Below are positions 25,830 to 36,700 of a DNA stretch of 64,000 nucleotides, in pieces. The position numbers and the translations under genes were made by a program. The DNA is from Methylosinus sp. C49 (lineage in GTDB: Bacteria > Pseudomonadota > Alphaproteobacteria > Rhizobiales > Beijerinckiaceae), in assembly GCF_009936375.1 (NCBI RefSeq), contig NZ_AP022332.1, forward strand, positions 1,917,501-1,981,500, written 5' to 3'. A model generated the notes under the pieces. It saw only the letters and a program-made list of their open reading frames with translations. It did not search any database and had not been told where the DNA came from. Within the stretch, counting starts at the first letter, position 1. Each line of letters starts with the position of its first letter.

Positions 25830-26429
25830 TTGACCGCCAAGACCGATGGCGCCTTCCGCACGATCGGCGAGGTCGCGGAGAGCCTCGACCTTCCGCCGCA
25901 TGTGCTGCGCTTTTGGGAGACGCGATTTTCCGAGATCGAGCCGGTCAAGCGCGCCGGCGGACGACGCTACTACCGGCCGCGCGACGTGGAATTGGTCGCG
26001 GCGATTCGCCATCTGCTCTATGGCCGGGGCTATACGATCAAAGGCGTGCAGCGCCTGTTGCGCGAGCAGGGCGTGCGCGCGGTGATCGAAAGCGCCCGCG
26101 GCGGCGGCGCGCCGGAGCGCGCCGATTTCGACGAGCCCGAGCCGCATGCAGCTGAGGCTCCGCTCTTTTCCTATGGCGAATCGCCGGCGCGGCCGGAGCC
26201 GCCACCCTCCTTTCACGCGCCGGAAATCCACGAGGAGGATGCGCCGAGGGCCTCCACCTCTCTGGTCGCGCTCGCCGCGCGCGAGCCGCCGCCCATGCTG
26301 ACGCTGCCCGCCGTGCGCCTTGCCGAGGCGCCGGCCGCAGGCCTGCGCCCGCAGGATGAGCGGCTGCTGCGGCAGGCTCTGGCCGATCTCGCCGAATGCC
26401 GGCGCATGCTGGAGCTGACGCGGCGGTGA
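25830..26429 (+). CDS. MerR-family transcriptional regulator
   Basis: A 199-residue protein. Residues about 10-78 form the MerR winged helix ([46 protein letters not shown]). The rest is Pro/Glu/Ala-rich without a metal- or drug-binding motif, ending in a short helix ([18 protein letters not shown]). This matches the MerR-like protein usually found after ihfA in Rhizobiales, although ihfA is not here. I place the start at TTG 25830, because AGGGAGCGGA precedes it and no ATG exists at the right place. It lies 67 bp before tRNA-Pro. Confidence 0.82.
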   Translation: MTAKTDGAFRTIGEVAESLDLPPHVLRFWETRFSEIEPVKRAGGRRYYRPRDVELVAAIRHLLYGRGYTIKGVQRLLREQGVRAVIESARGGGAPERADFDEPEPHAAEAPLFSYGESPARPEPPPSFHAPEIHEEDAPRASTSLVALAAREPPPMLTLPAVRLAEAPAAGLRPQDERLLRQALADLAECRRMLELTRR

Positions 26430-26496
26430 ATTCCTCGCGTCTTCTGCGCTGACATGCGTTGCCAGCGGCTTCGCCGGCCTCTATAAGGGCGGCCAT

Positions 26497-26574
26497 CGGA
26501 GTGTAGCGCAGCCCGGTTAGCGCACTTGTCTGGGGGACAAGGGGTCGTGGGTTCGAATCCCGCCACTCCGACCA
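26497..26574 (+). tRNA. tRNA-Pro (anticodon GGG)
   Basis: Acceptor CGGAGTG pairs with CACTCCG, followed by discriminator A and an encoded CCA. The D arm is GCGCAGCCCGGTTAGCGC. The anticodon stem CTTGT/ACAAG encloses CTGGGGG with GGG at the anticodon position. The T arm is GTGGG-TTCGAAT-CCCGC. All stems pair. It decodes CCC and CCU. Confidence 0.97.
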
Positions 26575-26742
26575 ATCTTCATCTTTTGTAGTCCGTCATG
26601 GCTTTGGCGCGCGAGCTGGTCGCCCGCGCTCACGGCGCCAGCGGAGCGGGCATTGCGTCGCTCGCAGTCGCGGCAGGGTTGATAATTCGTCGCCACGCGC
26701 GAGTTCGTTACGGTCGTTAACCGTCAGCGAAAGGCGCAGCCC

Positions 26743-27054
26743 ATGTCCGAGACGCTCATCAATCTCATCATACAGCTCTTTGCCGGCGCGGCCGGCGGCT
26801 CAGGCGTCGCCAAGGCCAATAAGAATCTCGATCTCGGCCCCATCGCCAACGCCATCATAGGCGCGCTCGGTGGCGCGGGCGGCGGCTCCATCCTCACCTC
26901 GCTCATTCCGGCGCTGGCGGGGGCGGCGGGCAATGGCGGATTCGATATCGCCGTTTTCGCGGGACAGCTCGTCGGCGGCGGCGTGTCGGGCGCGATCGTC
27001 ACGGCCATCGTCGGCCTCATTCGCAACGCTCTCGTTCAGAAGCAGCGGGCATGA
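26743..27054 (+). CDS. Small Gly/Ala-rich membrane protein
   Basis: A 103-residue protein without a cleavable signal. It is composed of hydrophobic stretches rich in Gly and Ala (LINLIIQLFAGAAGGSG, IIGALGGAGGGSILTSLIPA, QLVGGGVSGAIVTAIVGLIR), so it probably packs closely in the inner membrane. I do not recognise a named family. GCGAAAGGCGC precedes the ATG at a reasonable distance. It stands alone between tRNA-Pro and mrp, all on the plus strand. Confidence 0.65.
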   Translation: MSETLINLIIQLFAGAAGGSGVAKANKNLDLGPIANAIIGALGGAGGGSILTSLIPALAGAAGNGGFDIAVFAGQLVGGGVSGAIVTAIVGLIRNALVQKQRA

Positions 27055-27181
27055 CGCCGCTTCGCGCGGACCCGTAGACGCATCGGCGGAATATCGGCAT
27101 ACCGATTGCGTAGAACGCTTCCAAAAAGACGCCCTCCTCGTGAGGGCGTCGGATGCGGGTTCGTGCGAAAGGGCGAAGACA

Positions 27182-28273
27182 GTGGCCGATGAAGCATCAG
27201 TCTTGAAAGCGCTGGAGAGCGTCGCGGGTCCAGACGGCAAATCGATTGTCGCGGCCGGCCTCGTCAGCGGAGTCAATGTGTCGGGGGCCAAGGCCTTCGT
27301 CTCGCTCACCGGCGATCCGGCGCGGGCCAAGGAGCTCGAGGTGCTGCGCGTCGCCGTGGAAGGCGCCGTGAAGACCGTGCCGGGGATAGAGGCCGCGATC
27401 GTGACGCTGACCGCCGAACGGGCGCCGGCGCCCGCCGCTCCGCCTCCGGGTCAGGCGCCGCAGCGCAAGACGATCGCGGCGATCGAGAAGATCAAATACA
27501 TTGTCGCGGTTTCCTCGGGCAAAGGCGGCGTCGGAAAATCGACAACCTCCGCCAATCTGGCGCTCGGCCTCGCGGCGCAAGGCTGGCGCGTCGGCCTGCT
27601 CGACGCGGATATCTACGGCCCTTCGGCGCCGCGGCTCTTCGGCCTCAAGGGCCAGCCGGAGGTCGTCGGCAATAAGATGATCCCGCTCGAGGCCTTCGGC
27701 CTCAAGATCATGTCCATCGGCTTTCTGGTCGAGGAGGATGTGCCCATGGTCTGGCGTGGGCCGATGGTGGCGCAGGCGCTCGGCCAGATGCTGGGCGAGG
27801 TCGCCTGGGGCGAGCTGGACGCGCTCGTCGTCGACATGCCGCCCGGCACCGGCGACGCGCAGCTGACCATGGCGCAGCAAGTGCCGCTCGCCGGCGCGGT
27901 CGTGGTCTCGACGCCGCAGGATCTGGCGCTGATCGACGCGCGCCGCGGCGTGGCCATGTTCCAGAAGGTCTCGACGCCCATTCTCGGCATTATCGAGAAT
28001 ATGAGCTATTTCCTCTGCCCGCATTGCGGCGGTCGCACCGACATCTTCTCTCATGGCGGCGCGCGGCAGGACGCCGAGGCGCTGGGCGTGCCCTTCCTCG
28101 GCGAGGTGCCGCTCGATCTCGCCATTCGCCAGACCTCGGACGCCGGCACGCCGGTCGTCGCCTCCGCGCCGGACGGCCCGCATGCGGCGATCTATAAGGA
28201 GCTCGCCGCCAAGGTGAAGAATTTGCTGGAGACCCAGTCGCGCAAGGCGCCGCCGAAAATCGTCATCGGCTGA
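27182..28273 (+). CDS. mrp: Mrp/ApbC/NBP35-family iron-sulfur carrier ATPase
   Basis: A 363-residue protein. The N-terminal MIP18/DUF59 domain covers about residues 1-85 (LESVAGPDGKSIVAAGLVSG). After a Pro/Ala linker, the ATPase starts at KYIVAVSSGKGGVGKSTTSA with the deviant Walker A at 113-121. DADIYGPSAP follows, and CPHCGG near 279-284 holds the CxxC cysteines that bridge a 4Fe-4S cluster in the dimer. It delivers Fe-S clusters to apoproteins. The start is GTG 27182, after AAAGGGCGAAG; no ATG precedes in a useful position. Confidence 0.9.
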   Translation: MADEASVLKALESVAGPDGKSIVAAGLVSGVNVSGAKAFVSLTGDPARAKELEVLRVAVEGAVKTVPGIEAAIVTLTAERAPAPAAPPPGQAPQRKTIAAIEKIKYIVAVSSGKGGVGKSTTSANLALGLAAQGWRVGLLDADIYGPSAPRLFGLKGQPEVVGNKMIPLEAFGLKIMSIGFLVEEDVPMVWRGPMVAQALGQMLGEVAWGELDALVVDMPPGTGDAQLTMAQQVPLAGAVVVSTPQDLALIDARRGVAMFQKVSTPILGIIENMSYFLCPHCGGRTDIFSHGGARQDAEALGVPFLGEVPLDLAIRQTSDAGTPVVASAPDGPHAAIYKELAAKVKNLLETQSRKAPPKIVIG

Positions 28274-28284
28274 TCGTCGGACCG

Positions 28285-28316
28285 GAGGCTCCTTCCGCCC
28301 GAGGCGGCGGAGCCTC
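28285..28316. terminator. Compound hairpin between mrp and the FadL-type gene
   Basis: An outer 8-bp stem (GAGGCTCC at 28285-28292 pairing with 28309-28316) encloses an inner CCGCC/GGCGG stem. It lies in the 58-bp gap between convergent genes; there is no T-run. Confidence 0.5.
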
Positions 28317-28331
28317 GCGGGCGGCGCGCCG

Positions 28332-29657
28332 TCAGAGATGCGTCGGGATGAAGGAGTCGTCGCCGAGGTCGAACTTATAGTTCCAGCCGACGGAGACTTC
28401 GGTTCCACGCAGCCAGATATTGACGTTGGCGGCAGGATTATAGGCGCCGAACGGCGTCGCCGGCGTCTGCGGCAGCGCCTCTCGCCCGCTGACGCTGTTC
28501 TTGAAGCCATAGACGAAGGCGACGTCGATCGTCGAATTTTTGGTGATGGCGTAGCTCACGCCGGCGCTCGCGTGATGCGCGTTGATGATCGGCGCCAGTA
28601 TGTTCAGCGTCACGCTGTTCGTCGGGATCGGATTGGTGGCGTAATGATAGCCGGCGCGAAGCGCCAATCCGGGCTGCACGCGCCATTCGATTCCGAAGGA
28701 CGCCGAATCAGTGTCTTTCCAGCCGAAGCCGGGGCCGTTCGACGAGCCGAGCGTGCGATAGAGGACCGGGAAGCTCGGATTGCTGACCGAGGAGACGCCC
28801 GAATAGAAAATATGGCGCCAGTCGGCCATCACCGTCAGATCCGGCGTGATGTCATAGGCGACGCCGGCGGTGATCGAGGCGGGAATGTCGAAGCGCCCGC
28901 CATCGGCGAAGAGACCGGCATATTTGGCGAAGCGCGTCATGAACATGGGCGTCGAGGCCGCGGCGCCGATACGAAATTGATCCGTCACGCGCCATTGCAT
29001 GCCGAAGCGCATGCCGCCGCCGAAGGACCAGTCATAGCCATTGTCCGAGAGGCGATACATGTCGGACGAATAGGGCGCGAAGGTCTTGAGGCCCTGTAGA
29101 TTGATCATCTGCACGGCGATGGTCGGCGCTATGCCGATCGCCAGCGAGCCGAACTTCTGCGCATAGGCGAAGCTGGTGAAGGATTGCTCCAGATTGACGC
29201 CGGCGTAGCCGCCGCCGAACGGCCCGCCGAGCGGCGAGTGATAATGCCCGAAATCGAAAGAGGTGGCGATGCCGCCATTGCCATAGGACGCCGTGCCCCA
29301 GGATGAATTGGCGTCGATCGGCGACACATAGGCGCTGTTCGGCACCGGAAAGATCGGACGGCCGCTGCGATTGTCGCCGGGCGCCACCACTTTGGGCAGC
29401 CCCTCGGTCGAGTAGCCGCGCTCCGGCATGAGGGCGGTGATGCCCAGATGCATCTGGCGCTCGAGATCGACGATGCCGGCCGGATTGATCGAAAGCGCCA
29501 TGGATTCGCGCGAATCGGCGACGCCGGCGCCGCCCAGCGCCTTCTGACGGGGACCGTAGCCGATCAGAAAATAGCCGTCCGCCGCGAGCGCAGGAGTTGT
29601 GAGAGAGATTGTCAGAGCCGTCGCCGAGACGAGATTACGCCAGGAATATCCGTTCAT
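28332..29657 (-). CDS. FadL/OmpP1/TodX-type outer-membrane transporter
   Basis: A 441-residue protein with a signal peptide (ATALTISLTTPALAADG). After it comes YGPRQKALGGAGVADSRES and SINPAGI, the N-terminal hatch motif of the FadL/TodX family, including the NPAG element. The rest is a 14-stranded beta-barrel with alternating aromatic residues, ending VSVGWNYKFDLGDD. Members carry hydrophobic compounds such as fatty acids or aromatics across the outer membrane. No catabolic genes are adjacent, so the substrate is unknown. Monocistronic, divergent from thiC. Confidence 0.88.
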   Translation of the reverse strand: MNGYSWRNLVSATALTISLTTPALAADGYFLIGYGPRQKALGGAGVADSRESMALSINPAGIVDLERQMHLGITALMPERGYSTEGLPKVVAPGDNRSGRPIFPVPNSAYVSPIDANSSWGTASYGNGGIATSFDFGHYHSPLGGPFGGGYAGVNLEQSFTSFAYAQKFGSLAIGIAPTIAVQMINLQGLKTFAPYSSDMYRLSDNGYDWSFGGGMRFGMQWRVTDQFRIGAAASTPMFMTRFAKYAGLFADGGRFDIPASITAGVAYDITPDLTVMADWRHIFYSGVSSVSNPSFPVLYRTLGSSNGPGFGWKDTDSASFGIEWRVQPGLALRAGYHYATNPIPTNSVTLNILAPIINAHHASAGVSYAITKNSTIDVAFVYGFKNSVSGREALPQTPATPFGAYNPAANVNIWLRGTEVSVGWNYKFDLGDDSFIPTHL

Positions 29658-29892
29658 TATCTATTGCCCTGCCCAGATTCGGTCGCCGTTCACACGCCAT
29701 TTAGAAGCACTCGGCAACCCGGCGGCGTTCTCGTCCCACGACTCACTATTGGGTCCGACCCTATCAGAGCGCGCGGCCCACGACAGCGCCGTCGCTCGGA
29801 TAGGCGTGAATATTCCGCGGCCTGTCACGTTTTTGCCACAGCGCGTGATTGCCGGCTTGCCGCGATCCGAGGCCGCGGGTAGAATCGGAGCA

Positions 29893-31894
<2,002 letters not shown>

Positions 31895-31954
31895 GCTTGT
31901 CGCGCGCTTCGTTCGCTTCTACCCTCGCGGCGGTGGCGGCGGCGGCGTTTCGAC

Positions 31955-32917
31955 ATGCGATTTGTTGTCATTCTTTTCCTCGTGATCTTCTCGGCGCCGG
32001 CCGGCGCGGAGGTCGGCATGGGGGACGCCGCCGCAGCGGCGTTGGCGGCGAAAGCCGCGCGAAACGACGCGGCGTCGCTGGCGGCTTTGGAGCGGGCCGC
32101 AGAGGGCGGCGACATCGACGCGCAGTTTCGACTCGGCGCCCTTTATCTCGAGAGCGGGCCTCGGCAGAATTTCGCCGAGGCGATGAGATGGTTTCGGCGA
32201 GCGTCCGATCAGGGGGATGCGGTCGCGGCCTATGACATAGGCGTTCTCTATCTGCAGGGGAACGGAGTCGATCCGAATGACGAGGCCGCCGCCGAATGGT
32301 TCCTTCTCGCCTGGGAAAGAGGAAACGTCGATGCGCGATACAATCTGGCGCAAATGTGCGCGCGAGGACGCGGCGTCGCCTGCGAACGTCGCGATCCGAT
32401 CAATTGGCTCATAGAGGCCGCAGAGCGCGGACATTTGGGCGCGCAAAGAGATTTGGGCAGACGTTACTATGAGGGTGACGGCGTCGCGCGCGATCGCGTG
32501 AAAGCGCGGAAATGGCTGGGTGAGGCCGCCTTACATGACGATGCGCACGCCCTGAACCTGCTCGGCGTGATGATGGCGAGCGGCGATGGAGGCGCGCGAG
32601 ATTCCCGAGCGGCTTGCGCAATTTTCGAGAAAGCGGCGAAGCAAGGCCTGGACGCCGCGCAATATAATTATGGCAATTGCCTTTTCAGCGGAACGACGGG
32701 GCGAAAAGACGCGCTCGGCGCCGTCGACTGGTTCCGTCGGGCGGCGGAGCAAGGCTTCGCCCAGGCGCAGTTCAATCTCGGCGTCGCTTATCGAAACGGG
32801 GACGGCGTCGCGCGCGACGAGAAGCTCGCGCTCACCTGGATCGAGGAGGCGGCGAAGCGCGGTCATGAACCGGCAAAGGAATATCTCCGTGGATCGAGCA
32901 TCGCCACGCCGCGCTAG
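31955..32917 (+). CDS. Exported Sel1-like (TPR-type) repeat protein
   Basis: A 320-residue protein with a signal peptide (MRFVVILFLVIFSAPAGAE). After it are about seven Sel1-like repeats of 36 residues, recognisable by motifs such as AQFRLGALYLESG, AAYDIGVLYLQGNGV, ARYNLAQMCARGRGV, AQRDLGRRYYEGDGV, AQYNYGNCLF and AQFNLGVAYRNGDGV. Sel1 solenoids mediate protein contacts, and exported ones often act in envelope or signalling assemblies. Partner unknown. The start is 60 bp after thiC on the same strand, so readthrough is possible, but no functional link to thiamine is evident. Confidence 0.85.
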   Translation: MRFVVILFLVIFSAPAGAEVGMGDAAAAALAAKAARNDAASLAALERAAEGGDIDAQFRLGALYLESGPRQNFAEAMRWFRRASDQGDAVAAYDIGVLYLQGNGVDPNDEAAAEWFLLAWERGNVDARYNLAQMCARGRGVACERRDPINWLIEAAERGHLGAQRDLGRRYYEGDGVARDRVKARKWLGEAALHDDAHALNLLGVMMASGDGGARDSRAACAIFEKAAKQGLDAAQYNYGNCLFSGTTGRKDALGAVDWFRRAAEQGFAQAQFNLGVAYRNGDGVARDEKLALTWIEEAAKRGHEPAKEYLRGSSIATPR

Positions 32918-33017
32918 CGGAGCGCGCCGAGTCCGAGGCGCTCAAAGCCTCATGCTGCACTGCAAAAATAGCGGCCTGCCACGCGCTTCTCGCTCTGTTC
33001 ACATCGGCGCCAAAGAA

Positions 33018-33059
33018 CTGTCAATTACATTGACAGGCGCAGCGAAAACAGCCTATTTG
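33018..33059 (+). promoter_or_regulatory. Promoter with operator-like palindrome over the -35 box
   Basis: CTGTCAAT-TAC-ATTGACAG at 33018-33036 is a perfect 8-bp inverted repeat with a 3-nt centre. The -35 hexamer TTGACA (33030-33035) is inside its right arm. CTATTT/TATTTG at 33053-33059 provides a -10 at 17-18 bp. The coding start is 72 bp further on. The arrangement suggests a dimeric repressor blocking polymerase; which regulator is unknown. Confidence 0.55.
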
Positions 33060-33130
33060 CCCGCGGGACGATGCGCCCTGCAACAACAAAAGGGACAAAT
33101 GCTCCCGCGTCCAAAAGAGGGAAACGGCAA

Positions 33131-33373
33131 ATGAACATTCGCGCCATTGTGACGGCCGCTGCTCTGTCGCTCGGCATGGTCGGTCCGGTTTTCGCCGGCT
33201 GCGACACCAAGGATGAAGATGCGAAGGGCGTCTGCGTCGACAAGTGCTACTTCGAATATATCTCCATCAAGAATCGCTTCTCCTCGACCCCTGCGTCGAT
33301 CGAGAAGGCCAAGTCCGACAAGGACGCCTGCTATCAGAAGTGCGGCTGCGAGCCGGCTTCGGTGAAGGAGTAA
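33131..33373 (+). CDS. Small exported cysteine-rich protein
   Basis: An 80-residue protein with a signal peptide (MNIRAIVTAAALSLGMVGPVFA). The mature part of about 58 residues has six cysteines: one at the mature N-terminus (GCDTKDED), GVCVDKCYFEY in a C-x3-C arrangement, and ACYQKCGCEP near the end. The lysine/aspartate-rich middle is helical. The pattern could form disulfides or bind a metal; I do not recognise the family. AGAGGGAAAC precedes the ATG. It has its own promoter with a palindromic operator, so it is probably regulated separately from its neighbours. Confidence 0.75.
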   Translation: MNIRAIVTAAALSLGMVGPVFAGCDTKDEDAKGVCVDKCYFEYISIKNRFSSTPASIEKAKSDKDACYQKCGCEPASVKE

Positions 33374-33750
33374 TCCTTCCGGATCGACGCGAGTCCTGCC
33401 GGGAGCAGCTCCCGCATTCGCGATCGTGACGCCGCCGGGCGCGCGATATTTCGCGCGCCCAGGAGGTGTCCGCCGAATGGCGTTCGGTCGGTTTTCGATC
33501 GAATGCGTCGCGCGAATATCTCGCGCCGCTGTGTGTATGAATTTCAGACAGTGGTCGCGTTTCGGCGCCGCGCAATGCGCTGACGACGATGTCATTCGAC
33601 ACTCGAAAAATCAGCCGCGAAGCGGCGCGCTCGCCAAGCGACGGCGCGCTCGTTATTTCGATTTCCTCACTTTCGATGCGAGAACCGGCTTCGTCGTCGC
33701 CGAGGGAGCTTTCGGTTGTCTCGCGCCTTAGACCGGCTATTGTGCAGCGC
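33374..33750. other. Intergenic region with hairpin
   Basis: No supportable gene. A perfect 10-bp inverted repeat (GGGCGCGCGA at 33437-33446 and its complement at 33451-33460, loop TATT) probably ends the small Cys-rich gene's transcript, without a T-run. A shorter palindrome GGGAGC/GCTCCC lies near 33399. The remainder presumably holds the mogA promoter. Confidence 0.5.
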
Positions 33751-34293
33751 ATGACTGAGAGACAGCAAGCCGTCATCGGCGTCGTCACCGCCTCCGACCG
33801 CGCCAGCGCCGGCGTCTATGAGGATATCAGCGGACCGGCCATCGCCGCCTATTTCGAGAAGGTGCTGACCACGCCCTTCCGCATAGAGCGGCGCCTCATC
33901 CCCGATGGCTTCGAGAGCGTGCGCGACACGCTCATCGATCTCGCCGACAATATCGGCTGCGATCTCGTCGTCACCACCGGCGGAACGGGGCCGTCGCCGC
34001 GCGATCTGACGCCGGAGGCGACGCTGGCCGCCGCGCCGCGCGAATTGCCGGGCTTTGGCGAGTTGATGCGCAAAGTGTCGCTGGCGCAGACGCCGACGGC
34101 GATTTTGTCGCGGCAATTGGCCGCGCATCGCGGCAAATGCCTCGTCATCAACCTGCCCGGAAAGCCGGCCGCAATCGAGCTCTGCCTCGACGCGGTGATG
34201 CCGGCCGTGCCTTATTGTCTCGACCTCATCGGCGCGGCCTATATAGAGACCGATCCGGCGCGCGTCGCCGCCTTCCGCCCGAAAGGCAAATAG
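33751..34293 (+). CDS. mogA: Molybdopterin adenylyltransferase (MogA)
   Basis: A 180-residue MoCF-domain protein: IGVVTASDRASAGVYEDISG at the start, TTGGTGPSPRDLTPEATLAA near 82 with the GTGPSxRD motif, and INLPGKPAAIELCLD near 133. It adenylates molybdopterin before molybdenum insertion. The ATG at 33751 is the first that keeps the family's N-terminus; the upstream open frame is not coding. It leads into dapB after 109 bp on the same strand; no other moa/moe genes are near. Confidence 0.92.
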   Translation: MTERQQAVIGVVTASDRASAGVYEDISGPAIAAYFEKVLTTPFRIERRLIPDGFESVRDTLIDLADNIGCDLVVTTGGTGPSPRDLTPEATLAAAPRELPGFGELMRKVSLAQTPTAILSRQLAAHRGKCLVINLPGKPAAIELCLDAVMPAVPYCLDLIGAAYIETDPARVAAFRPKGK

Positions 34294-34402
34294 CCGCCCG
34301 ATCGGGTGGGGCGTCTCCCCTTCTCTTTCGCGCATCGGGGCTGTATAGACTGGCCGCCGGCTCGAGTGAGGCCGCGTGAATTTCGAATGGGGGCGAAGCG
34401 TC

Positions 34403-35218
34403 ATGAGCGATGTGCGGCTGGTCATCGTCGGCGCCGCCGGCCGCATGGGCCGGATGCTCATCGCCGCCGCCGGCGAGGCGAAAGGCGTGGCGCTGACCGG
34501 CGCAATCGTATCGGCCGATTCGCCAGTCCTCGGAGAGGACGCCGGCCTGCTGGTCGGGCGCCCTGCCAATGGCGTGCGCCTTTCCGCCGATGCGGCGGCC
34601 GCGCTGGCGAAGGCCGATGTGGCCATTGATTTTTCAACGCCCGCGACGACGGTGGCGCTGGCCGGGCTCGCGGCGGCCGCGGGCGTCGCCCATGTCATCG
34701 GAACCACCGGATTTTCGGGCGAGGACCTTGCCGCTCTCGCCGCGGCGGCCGAGCGCGTTCCCGTGGTGCGTTCCGGCAATATGAGCCTCGGCGTCAATCT
34801 TCTCGCTGTTCTGGTGGAGCAAGCCGCAAAGGCGCTCGGCTCCGCCTGGGACATAGAGATCGTCGAGATGCACCACCGCATGAAGGTGGACGCGCCCTCC
34901 GGCACGGCGCTCCTTTTGGGCGAGGCGGCGGCGCGGGGGCGGGAGATCGCGCTCGCCGAGCACAGTGCCCGCGCCCGCGACGGCCTCACCGGCGCGCGGC
35001 GGGAGGGCGACATAGGCTTCGCCTCGCTGCGCGGCGGCACGGTGGTGGGCGAGCATTCGGTTATTTTCGCCGGGGCGGGGGAGCGCATAGAGCTCGCGCA
35101 TCGCGCCGAAGATCGCGGCATTTTCGCGCGCGGCGCGATCGCCGCTGCAATTTGGACGCGAGGCCGGCCGGCCGGCCTCTATTCTATGGCCGATGTGCTC
35201 GGCCTCGCCGGCGCCTGA
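34403..35218 (+). CDS. dapB: 4-hydroxy-tetrahydrodipicolinate reductase
   Basis: A 271-residue enzyme of lysine and meso-diaminopimelate biosynthesis. The NAD(P) motif [10 protein letters not shown] is near residue 8, IDFSTP near 75, [11 protein letters not shown] near 98, and the catalytic block [20 protein letters not shown] near 155-174 with the conserved His pair and Lys. C-terminal [20 protein letters not shown] is typical. ATG 34403 fits the family start; a GTG at 34376 would add nine residues. gpmA follows 39 bp later on the same strand. Confidence 0.96.
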   Translation: MSDVRLVIVGAAGRMGRMLIAAAGEAKGVALTGAIVSADSPVLGEDAGLLVGRPANGVRLSADAAAALAKADVAIDFSTPATTVALAGLAAAAGVAHVIGTTGFSGEDLAALAAAAERVPVVRSGNMSLGVNLLAVLVEQAAKALGSAWDIEIVEMHHRMKVDAPSGTALLLGEAAARGREIALAEHSARARDGLTGARREGDIGFASLRGGTVVGEHSVIFAGAGERIELAHRAEDRGIFARGAIAAAIWTRGRPAGLYSMADVLGLAGA

Positions 35219-35257
35219 TCGCGCGCCGCATCGTTCGATTCGAGGGACATAGCCCGC

Positions 35258-35878
35258 ATGGACCGTATTCTCGTCCTCCTCCGCCATGGCGAAAGCGAGT
35301 GGAACGCCAAAAATCTCTTCACGGGCTGGAAGAATCCCGATCTGACGCCCAAGGGCATAGAAGAGGCGCGGCGGGCCGGTCGGGAACTGAAGCGCATCGA
35401 TCTGCGCTTCAACATCGGCTTCACCTCGCTGCTGCTGCGCGCTCAGCACACGCTCGATCTCACCTTTCACGAGCTCGGGCAGAGAGATGTGCCCGTCATC
35501 CGCAGCCGCGCGCTCAATGAGCGGCATTACGGCGACCTCTCCGGCCTCAACAAGGATGAGGCGCGCCAGCAATGGGGCGAGGAGCAGGTGCGGCTGTGGC
35601 GGCGCTCCTATGACGTCGCGCCGCCCGGCGGCGAGAGCCTCAAGGATACGGTGGCGCGCGTGCTGCCTTTCTATTGCCAGGAGATCCTGCCGCGCGCCAT
35701 GAGGGGAGAGCGTGTGCTGGTCGCCGCCCATGGCAATTCGCTGCGCGCTCTGGCCATGGTGCTCGACCGGCTGACGCCCGAATCGGTGTCCTCGCTCGAG
35801 ATCGCTACCGGCATGCCGATCGTCTACCGGCTCAATTCCGATTCGACCGTCGCCACCAAGGAAGTGCTCGACCGGTGA
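35258..35878 (+). CDS. gpmA: 2,3-bisphosphoglycerate-dependent phosphoglycerate mutase
   Basis: A 206-residue cofactor-dependent mutase. [18 protein letters not shown] holds the phosphorylated His near residue 10; [20 protein letters not shown] holds the catalytic Glu; the second His is in [17 protein letters not shown]. This is the short alphaproteobacterial form. It interconverts 2- and 3-phosphoglycerate. The stop overlaps a possible start of the alkB frame, so the two are likely cotranscribed, perhaps with dapB. Confidence 0.95.
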   Translation: MDRILVLLRHGESEWNAKNLFTGWKNPDLTPKGIEEARRAGRELKRIDLRFNIGFTSLLLRAQHTLDLTFHELGQRDVPVIRSRALNERHYGDLSGLNKDEARQQWGEEQVRLWRRSYDVAPPGGESLKDTVARVLPFYCQEILPRAMRGERVLVAAHGNSLRALAMVLDRLTPESVSSLEIATGMPIVYRLNSDSTVATKEVLDR

Positions 35879-35910
35879 TGCGAGGCCGCTCCGCGCCGGA
35901 TGGAGCGATC

Positions 35911-36534
35911 ATGTCCGAGATGGAGCCGGGCGTTCGCCTCTATGGCGGCTATTTCGACGAAGCGGCGCAGCTCGCTCTGCTGCGCGAGCTGGAGCGGATC
36001 GTCGCCCGCGCGCCCTGGTTCACGCCGACCATGCCGCGGACGGGACAGCCGTTCTCCGTGCGCATGACCAATTGCGGCCCGCTCGGCTGGCTCAGCGATC
36101 AGGCGCGCGGCTATCGCTATGAGGCGCGCCATCCCGAAACCGGCGAGCCCTGGCCGCCCATGCCGCAAATGCTGCTCGACGCCTGGGCCGCGCTGGCCGA
36201 GCATCCGCATCCGCCGCAGGCCTGCCTGGTGAATTACTATGGGCGCGAAGCCAAGATGGGCGCGCATCAAGATCGCGACGAAGCTGATTTTTCGGCGCCG
36301 ATTCTCTCCATTTCTCTCGGCGCCGATTGCCGTTTTCGTCTCGGCGGCGCGCGGCGCTCCGATTCGTCGCGGGCCTTCGTTCTGTCGTCGGGCGATGTGC
36401 TGACGCTGGGCGGCCCGTCGCGGCTGCGCTTTCATGGCGTCGATCGCTTGCTGCCCGAGCTCGCTCCCAGGCTCGCGTCGCCGTTATTCGCCGAGGGCGG
36501 ACGCATCAATCTGACGCTGCGCCGCGTTACCTAA
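35911..36534 (+). CDS. alkB: AlkB-type Fe(II)/2-oxoglutarate-dependent DNA dealkylase
   Basis: A 207-residue dioxygenase. ACLVNYYGREAKMGAHQDRD carries the HxD iron ligands, ISLGADCRFRLGG follows, the distal His is in LRFHGVDRLLP, and RINLTLRRVT at the C-terminus carries the arginines that bind 2-oxoglutarate and substrate. AlkB oxidatively removes methyl groups from N1-methyladenine and N3-methylcytosine. I use ATG 35911 with GGAG just upstream; ATG 35878, overlapping the gpmA stop, would add 11 residues. Confidence 0.92.
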   Translation: MSEMEPGVRLYGGYFDEAAQLALLRELERIVARAPWFTPTMPRTGQPFSVRMTNCGPLGWLSDQARGYRYEARHPETGEPWPPMPQMLLDAWAALAEHPHPPQACLVNYYGREAKMGAHQDRDEADFSAPILSISLGADCRFRLGGARRSDSSRAFVLSSGDVLTLGGPSRLRFHGVDRLLPELAPRLASPLFAEGGRINLTLRRVT

Positions 36535-36569
36535 CGATATTTCAGGCCCCGTTCAGGCGGGGGAGCATA

Positions 36570-36596
36570 TTGTCACCAATAGCGCTCCGATATAGT
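36570..36596 (+). promoter_or_regulatory. Candidate promoter of the cytochrome c gene
   Basis: TTGTCA at 36570-36575 and TATAGT at 36591-36596, with a 15-bp spacer that is slightly short. It is about 105 bp upstream of the coding start. Directly repeated TTCAGGC elements (36541 and 36552, 11 bp apart) lie just before it. Confidence 0.35.
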
Positions 36597-36700
36597 TTCC
36601 CGGCCGCGGGATGAACGATCGGCGCTGGCGTCACGCCCGGGGCCGGAAAGACCAAGACAGTCGGTTCCCAGGGGACGACGCTTCGAGGAAAGGAACGAGG

